NCBI RefSeq assembly: GCF_030272615.1
Contig: NC_081413.1
Span: 187,452,669-187,516,668, forward strand
Reading direction: 5' to 3'
Length of the DNA stretch: 64,000 nt
Origin: Cryptomeria japonica
Taxonomy: Eukaryota > Streptophyta > Pinopsida > Cupressales > Cupressaceae
Of this stretch, positions 57,542 through 64,000 are shown piece by piece (within the stretch, counting starts at the first letter, position 1; the number at the start of each line of letters is the position of its first letter). Under the pieces are notes generated by a model. The model did no database searches. It had not been told where the DNA came from and saw only the letters and a list, made by a program, of their open reading frames with translations. The position numbers and the translations under genes are program-made.

Positions 57542-58213
57542 CCTATGTGATTTTGACCTAGGACCTTGAAACGAAGCTTGTGCGGGATCCTTATGGGTTG
57601 GTTCTTGACCAACTCTGAACTTTTTGTAAAATTCCTCCTCCTCTGTGGGTTCATCTGGCTCTCTGAATGTCTCAGTGAGCTCATAGTCACTGGAGGATTT
57701 GTCTGAACCCCACTCCCACTCATTAGAGTCTGTGGAATAGTAATCCTCTTGTTGAACTTCGGCAACTTTAATTCACCATACCTCTTTTGTTCTTTTATCA
57801 TGTAGTCTGGGATTCAGAAAACCAAGCCCCTTGGAGCATTCCCTTCTTGTAGTTAGCTCAGGTTGTAAGGGCTCCATGACACCTTCTTTGCGTAGTTCGA
57901 GAGGGCTTTTTCCGTCATATCCGAATCTTTGCAAAATTTTGAAGCCTTTGCCATAGTTCTCATAGGGTATAATAATCTGATCATGTGTGTCCTCTTCAAC
58001 GTCCTTATAGAGCATTTTATATAAATTTTCTTCTTCTAGTTCACCCCATTTTTGAAAGATGGTAGGATCCCATTTGAGTATCATGATGGAGATTTGCTTG
58101 TCAGGATGTGGCCTCCCATATTCTTTTGGAGAGCTCAGGACTTGTCGTAAAAACATTGTCTGATTCAGAGTGTATTCTCCCATGCCTTTCTTGAAACTTG
58201 GCTCTAAGTTCAC
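57542..58213 (-). pseudogene. Element B pol: G-patch and acidic linker
   Basis: Same frame as RT. 58213-57773 has KKGMGEYTLNQTMFLRQV, then KWGELEEENLYKMLYKD and the G-patch NYGKGFKILQRFGYDGKSPL, EGVMEPLQPEL, KGLGFLNP. A TGA at 57773 (VW then stop) interrupts before the linker DSNEWEWGSDKSSSDYE, which continues in frame. The upstream border near 58210 is a 2-base deletion relative to A that breaks the link to the protease frame. Confidence 0.82.
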
Positions 58214-59507
58214 CTTGTTTGGATGTTGAGGGCTTTAATGACTCAGGATCAATATATGCTGAAGAAGGAGTAGCCTCACGATTGCTGGGGATGATAGTCT
58301 CAGTATGTGATCTCAAGTTATTACAATATATGAATGGATTTGGATCACCATTGACGGTCACTTCAACTCCATTGTGAGGAAACTTAATGCACTGATGGTA
58401 TGTTGATGGGACTGCCCTCATTTCATGAATCCACAGACGTCCTAGCAATATGTTATACGTGAGATCTAGATCTAGGACTTGACAAACCACATCCTTTGTA
58501 ACTGGCCCTATTCTTAGCGGTAAGGTGACTGTGCCCTTGGACGAGTGCTCTTCATCATCATAAGCCTTGATGGTGATTTGGTTTGTAGCATTCATAGCCT
58601 TGTCAGAATATCCCAATTGTCTTATGGTACTCAAGGTACAAATATTAAGACCTGCTCCTCCATCTATCAGAACTCGCTTTATTCGGTGTTTATGTATGAA
58701 GGCTTCAACATGTAGAGGTGCATTATGTGGCTGACTTATGGAGGCGTCATCGGCTTCTGTAAATGTGAGGGAGTGTGGAACAGATAGGTATCCCACCATG
58801 GCTTGAAATTGGTCCACGTTTAGATCAGTAGGGACGGCAGTATCTCTCAAGATTTTGTCAAGGATAGCTTTATGTGCAGGAGATATACGTAAGAGCTCAA
58901 GGATTGAAATGAGCGCGGGTGTCTTCCCTAGTTGTTCTACAAGGTCATACTCAGGCTTGATCGATGAAAGATTGGTATTCTTAGTGGAGGCACCTGGCAA
59001 CGTGATCTTACCTCGATGGGTTGTAACATGACATTCAGAGGTAGATTCGGATGAAGATCCCACACCTTTTAGGACAATTTTGGGTCTCTGAGAAGGATTC
59101 TCAGGATTTTTGTTTTTGATAGTAATGGTAGAGATATGATTGTCCATTGAGATGTGATTGATAGTAGAATCATAATTGTAAGGTGCTCTAGTATAATTGG
59201 CTTGATCATCTATGACTTTGCCTTTTCCTTTGTCATGTTTTGGGAATGGTTCCTTAAACATCTCATGCTCTTGATTAGATGAATGTCCCTCAATCTCTAT
59301 ATCTCCTCTGTCAATGAGATCTTGCACAATGTTTTTCAATCGATGGCAATTACCTGTCTTGTGACCCTTGCTCTTATGAAACTCACAATACTCATCATCA
59401 TTCCACCAATTTGGTTTTACCTTTGGTTCATAAGGAGGAAAATCTGGAACTGTAATTACTTTGTTTGCTACAAGCTTTTTGAATACTGATTCAAGTGGTT
59501 CCCCCAA
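58214..59507 (-). pseudogene. Element B gag C-terminus (zinc knuckle) and protease
   Basis: Frame open from 59507 (MGEPLESVFKK, an internal Met after a TGA) with the knuckle YCEFHKSKGHKTGNCHRL (about 59340-59390), a disordered Ser/Asn-rich spacer, the segment YDLVEQLGKTPALISILEL and the retropepsin HKHRIKRVLIDGGAGLNICT, whose catalytic Asp is at 58662-58664 (residue 282 of this frame), then LTYNILLGRLWIHEM. The frame shifts near 58210. The protease would cut the polyprotein in an intact copy. Confidence 0.88.
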
Positions 59508-61217
59508 TGGAGTGTACTTCCTTCATGGTCTAGAAGTTGTTTGAGTGTTCACCTGATTGTTGGTAGAACTTGATCCAGAAAAGACGAACTTGGGTCTCAC
59601 TGTGTTGGCATCAACAACACCATCATTAACTGTGTTCTTGTTCTTATTCCAAAATTTTGGTTTGTCCTTTCCTTTGAAGTCCTCTTTGTTTTCTTTGAAT
59701 AGTTTGATAACTCCTTATTCAATTAAGACCTTTTCTATTGCTAGGCCCTTTTCAATGACATCCTTGAATGTAGACAAACAAGCTTTCCTGAGATCATATC
59801 CAATAGCCTTGTTAACATTTTGAGTGAACATTTCTACCATTTGTTTCTGCGGGATTTCGCAAGAGCATCTGCTAGCTAGATTTCTCCATCTTTGTAAAAA
59901 TGTTGCGAAAGATTCTCCTTCCTTTTGTTTCGTATTGCACAAGGTAGTAACTGAGACATCTGTTTCTATGTTGTAAGAGAAATGCTGGATGAATGCCTCT
60001 GCTAAGTCGCCCCATGACTTAATACCAGGAGGTAGTTGAGAAAACCATTCCATAGCTTGATCGCCTAAGCTCTGTGGAAACAACCTCATCAAGTATGTCT
60101 CTTCTGCCGCTACCTCAATGCAAGCTGTGAAGAATTGTCTTATATGTGCCTTGGGGTCTCCTCTCCCTCTATATTTGTCAAATTTTGGTGTCACAAAGTG
60201 TGCAGGAAATGGAGGCATTGGAATGCTCTTATCAAAGGGATAAGGACATATATCTCTCATAGTGTATGTAGGTTTTAATGTACTCATGTCCTCCATTTTC
60301 TTTTGTAGATCTCTAATTTGTTGCTCCAAATTATTCTTGGGAGGAGATTGATTTCTTGTAGCATACCCCATGTTTGAAACACCCATTTGAGGAGGAGCTT
60401 GTTGCATGTATGGATGATACTGATCGTAGACATGTCCATATGGAGGTCTATATTGTTGCGGTATATATGGAGCACTTGGCATAACTTCTTGTTGGGGAAC
60501 CCCATACCTGTTTTGTGCATATATACCATATTCAATAGGTCTTTCATTTTCCATTGTGTTGCCCCCAATTTTGACATGAGGTCTCCTTGTGTCAAAATTT
60601 TGAGGATGTCCTTGAGTATCCACTTGTTTTGATTGATTCATACCTTGAGCATGTGATTGAGCATAAGGCCTCCATGATGGTCCTTGAGTGTAAGTATCAT
60701 ATGTTTGAGCTTGTGTATGTGGGATTGCTGGTTTTTGAAGCAAAACTGCTGGTGACTCAGGCATCATATTATTCGGTCCTCTATTTCCTCCACTATTTGG
60801 TCTCCTTTGATCCATGTTAGGTTGAATTTGTTGTGAGGGTCGACTTTCCATAAGTTGAGATAAGTCAAAATCATGTGGTATTTTAGCTCCACTTTGTGCC
60901 ATCATGTTTAAAAAGTATTGACGATCTCTCCTCATTATCTCTTCAACCAATCTATTGAATTGAGGATCCATTATGGATTCTTGTATGTCTGCTGATAATA
61001 TTGAAGAGTTGTCCACTGTGTCATTGTGTGTAGCATTGTTGTTTATAGTGTTTGCGCTTTCCACATTTGGATTGTGTCTATAAACATTCATGTCTGGTAA
61101 TGTAGTGTGCTCAGGATTGTAGAATAGATCATTGTCATACTCATAAGAACTCATATTTACGGATTCTTGAGCTTCTTTAGCTATTCTCCTAGATTTTTGA
61201 AGGTGGGTTTCAACCAT
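59508..61217 (-). pseudogene. Element B gag
   Basis: ATG at 61217 (MVETHLQKSRRI). Residues 1-120 Asn/Asp-rich, 120-290 Gln/Pro/Tyr-rich with YGVPQQEVMPSAPYIPQQYR-like repeats, and 290-500 the retrotransposon gag domain: YPFDKSIPMPPFPAHFVTPK, FDKYRGRGDPKAHIRQFFTA, FPQSLGDQAMEWFSQLP and FLQRWRNLASRCSCEIPQKQ. TAA at 59713 replaces CAA (A reads Gln) and TGA near 59524 replaces Arg or Gln. It builds the virus-like particle in functional relatives. The start agrees with A and no earlier Met is in frame. Confidence 0.9.
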
Positions 61218-61705
61218 GAACTAGGTGTTAGACCAAGATGTGAGAAACTAGATGAAGAATGAAAAAGTATGGAAGACCAAGAGTTGTATGAAGTGTAAGT
61301 GAATCTTGAGGTGTACTTGCAATATCCAAAATGTAAGACCAAGTATGTAAGTAGTAGAGTAGGTGTGACTTCCAAAGAGAGGATAGTTTCTCTTGATGAG
61401 GTAAGCTGACCTTGACTCTAAGTAAGACCAAATGAGACCCAAAGGTAAGAAACCTTGATGAGGGACCACTTAGCAAAGTGTAGTTGTATGTAGTGTGTTG
61501 ACAAAGTATGATGAGGACAAGCAAGTGACCTTTTGACTCAAGTTTAGACAATTGTGAATGTAAAGTGAGGTATGAAGAAATGATGGACTGTATGAAACCT
61601 TAAAACAGGCTGAATGCTAGATGAAACCTGAAGAGACAACCTAAGAAGCTCAAGTATGCCGAAACTGATTTTCTTTGTTTGCTTGACTGTTAAAGTTTTC
61701 AAATC

Positions 61706-61856
61706 CTGACACAGACGCCTCTGTATACTTCACAGACGTGATTCCCTGACACAGACGCCTCTCTGTTTGACACAGACGCTGATAAAAACACAAACGCTAT
61801 TCTGTACTTCACTTATCTGACGCAGACGCGGTTTAAACAGACACAGATGCGTTTCT
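61706..61856 (-). repeat. GCGTCTGTG array 2 in element B leader
   Basis: About seven imperfect copies, read as CACAGACGC on the plus strand. Equivalent to 10170-10356 in A. Confidence 0.8.
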
Positions 61857-62104
61857 GTAACCTTAGTGCAATTTTTCCTATCTGTGAAGTTGTTTTGTTG
61901 TGACCAAATCTGATTTTTCGACTGTTTTTTGTGACAAGAGGACACAATGTTGATGACTCAATGTGTGCAAACTGTTTAGACTCCAAAAGTGTGTTGTTTG
62001 ATGTTAAAAGTTTTTACATACACTTGAAGACACAAAAGACATAATGTTTTGCTGTTTTGTCTTGAATGTTTGAGTGTTTAGCATAAGACAAGCACAAATC
62101 TTAG

Positions 62105-62470
62105 GGCTGGCCAAGACAATAGTTGTTGATCCCACATAGGGTTTTACCCCCGAGGCTACGCTATTCAGAGCAGATACTCAGATGCTTGACCTCACTGGCT
62201 CCACCCTCGGCACTCACTTCTCGGGTCAGCCAAGCATCAGTCCCCATGAAAACTCCCCATGGCGAACTTTGTATCTCTACTAAGAACCGTATGTGTGTGG
62301 GCCGCTACCAGAGGTCCGACCTCCTGCCTCAACAACTATAAGGATTTGGGCATCTAAAACAAAGAGGTGCTAGTAAGGGCATCCGCTCGTGTGGCCATAC
62401 ATGCGGCACTTTCAGCTCTGTAAATACAGAAGGCTCCCAGCCGGTAGGGGTTACGCCCTACAAATGATCA
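62105..62470. other. Conserved leader block of element B
   Basis: Counterpart of 9540-9895, including the GTAGGG/CCCTAC hairpin at its end (about 62443-62462). The plus-strand translation (from about 62123) matches the minus-strand translation of A over most of its length, with one stop. Confidence 0.5.
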
Positions 62471-63059
62471 AATAAATTTGATCAAATGGGTTTATGGGGA
62501 GACATAGTGTCGGTATGAACTAATCAGTACACGTTATCCATATTTTTCACCATGAATACATTTGATTATAGTGGTTCGGAAGAGGTGGGTTTTCCTCGCT
62601 ACCACTTGGGTCGTTCTCTTCTCACTAGTAGTCCTAATGACCACACGGGAAGACAGGCCCTCTAAAGATTGAACAAAAAGAGCCTATTGCTCAAGACACA
62701 AAAGACAATGATTCAATTTTAGTGCACCAATTGAAGTGTTTGCTAAGCTATGAAAAACAAGGCACACAACAAAATTACAAAACCCTAGCTAAGGCCCTGC
62801 AACAAAATTGTTAGTAGTTTGGGTTGTTTCAAATGATAACCCCTTCCTGCAAGCACACAAGTTAGGTAAATTTTAGAAAACCCAAAAGACTTTGTGAAAA
62901 GGGGCCTTCAACAAAAATGTTTTTTTGCCTCCAAAGCAAGCTGCACAAACCAGGTTAGCTAGATCTACAAGGGTTAGCCGAAAATAAACCAGATCTGAAA
63001 TCCTAAGTACAAAATCCGAAAACCCGAATCTCAGAAAAATTGAAATTGCAAAACAGAAA

Positions 63060-63317
63060 GCACAGACGCCTCTATACCAGACACAGACGCGTCTGTATGA
63101 CACAGACGCGGTTCTGTTATGCACAGACACGCTCAGAGATCACAGACGCTGTTAAATGACTCAGACGCGGTCCGATGCAGCGCAGACGCGGTTAGGAGTC
63201 ACAGACGCACCTTTCGGAAACCTGCAAAAATAAAAATTGATAGAAACACAGACGCGATTCCCTCTATTGCAGACGCTTCTGAAATACAAAAACGCGATCC
63301 GAACACTCGCAGACACG
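63060..63317 (-). repeat. GCGTCTGTG array 1 in element B leader
   Basis: About ten copies of CACAGACGC (plus strand) at 18-30 base spacing, close to the primer-binding site. Confidence 0.82.
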
Positions 63318-63406
63318 AAAAAAACCTAAAATATCGTCGAAATTGTCCGATCTGCAACTTCAAAAATGCAAAATCTGCAACAAAATTGTTAAATGCAAAG
63401 GGACAA

Positions 63407-63426
63407 GAGTCCCACCGGGCGTGCCA
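63407..63426 (-). other. Primer-binding site of element B
   Basis: TGGCACGCCCGGTGGGACTC on the minus strand, identical to element A. Confidence 0.85.
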
Positions 63427-63429
63427 AAA

Positions 63430-64000
63430 TGTGTATGGTGAAAATGGATAACAATAATAACAATATTGAAAGGCTAAATGAATTCAACCACTAAACCCTA
63501 GCCTAACAATCAACAAAGATCCACCATAACATATGAAGATTACCTAAGACAATGCAAAATAACTCAAAATCACAAAGATTATACCATCACATGTCCAATA
63601 GGGTTTTGATCTCCATTCTTCCTATCTCCATTGATCTTGCTTGATATATTTGCTCTCAGATTTTTATATGCACAAGAGCTCAACAAAGAATGGAATGTGG
63701 TTGCAAGTAGGATCGTAGTGTAGTCAATTGCATAAAAGATCATTAGCATGTGTCATTAGGGTTTGACAATGAAGAAAGCATCTTCTTAAATAGAAGACAC
63801 AATAGGAAATGGAGGGTTAAGATTGAGAGGTGTAAAAAGGAGGTCGGCTAGGATTAGAGGGTAGGTAAAGGAAATAATAAAATAATGAAAGGGGTAGGTA
63901 GTGTAGGAATTAAGAGATGAATGACATGTGTCATGTGTAGAAAAAGCTAATGAATTAATTAAATAAATAAAGATTTATTTAATTAATAGAAGAAGTAGGA
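63430..64000 (-). repeat. Element B 5' LTR, partial (571 of about 781 bp)
   Basis: Begins TGTGTATGGTG on the plus strand (minus-strand end ATACACA) and is cut by the window edge. One difference from 48055-48625. Confidence 0.93.

Larger units (their letters stand above)
61218..63406 (-). other. Element B leader
   Basis: About 2.2 kb, collinear with the A leader. It contains two GCGTCTGTG arrays, the conserved hairpin block (62105-62470) and the conserved TGTGTGCTTGCAGG word (about 62850). It has a single copy of the segment duplicated in A. Confidence 0.75.
48055..64000 (-). mobile_element. Element B: young Tat-type Ty3/Gypsy element with antisense PMD gene (right end cut)
   Basis: A minus-strand element, same family as A: 3' LTR 48055-48835, antisense gene on the plus strand 49181-51973, pol and gag on the minus strand 53708-61217, leader, primer-binding site 63407-63426 and the first 571 bases of the 5' LTR. 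The visible LTR parts differ at one base. Gag-pol was one frame of about 2500 codons. It now carries one 2-base deletion and five stops, and the antisense gene carries eight stops. Confidence 0.93.

Noticed and set aside
57128-57550. Plus-strand ORF of 140 codons opposite the B linker and RT start
   Set aside because: It is the antisense shadow of a conserved coding region. The similar frames at 11171-11554 and 14795-15139 arise from the same duplicated linker.
63119-63451. Plus-strand ORF of 110 codons at the right end
   Set aside because: It crosses the repeat array, primer-binding site and into the LTR of B, so it is a by-product of the array's lack of stops.

Overview
This window looks like plant nuclear DNA from a large, repeat-rich genome. 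A gymnosperm or conifer is my guess, from the size and style of the elements rather than from any marker gene. I see no host gene, rRNA or tRNA. Almost all 64 kb is nested Ty3/Gypsy LTR retrotransposons and their debris.

The nesting can be read from interrupted reading frames. Element D (minus strand, old) is the recipient; its pol order is protease, extra RNase H, RT, RNase H, integrase. It is cut by element A inside integrase (7668-23837, + strand), by a probable solo LTR F (24283-25429), and by element C upstream of protease (starts 28078, + strand). Element C is cut in its gag by element E (32980-41082, - strand) and downstream of pol by element B (48055 to beyond the right edge, - strand). 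Left of D lie gag-like ORF remnants of unknown type (3850-5516) and a diverged inverted-repeat pair (446-3418).

A and B are two copies of one roughly 16 kb family. Each has an LTR of 0.67-0.82 kb, a primer-binding site starting TGGCACGCCC, a 2.2-2.3 kb leader and a single gag-pol frame. That frame encodes gag, a CCHC-like knuckle, retropepsin, a G-patch-like segment, RT, RNase H, a second RNase H and integrase, which is the Tat (Ogre/Retand) plan. Between integrase and the 3' LTR is a separate antisense gene for a plant mobile domain (PMD) protein. It has its own TATA box, a 22-codon first exon, a GT-AG intron full of tandem repeats, and a long second exon. This antisense, intron-bearing gene with its repeat arrays is the most interesting system here.

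Element A also carries an internal 3.2 kb inversion with a 0.7 kb inverted duplication. Element B has nearly identical LTRs yet a heavily nonsense-mutated interior, which suggests it was mobilised in trans. Element E encodes only a long low-complexity region, a retropepsin and a G-patch, and shares its primer-binding site with C, so it is probably a non-autonomous partner of the C family. Most premature stops in A and B fit C-to-T decay of CAA, CAG, CGA or TGG codons, as expected for methylated transposons.
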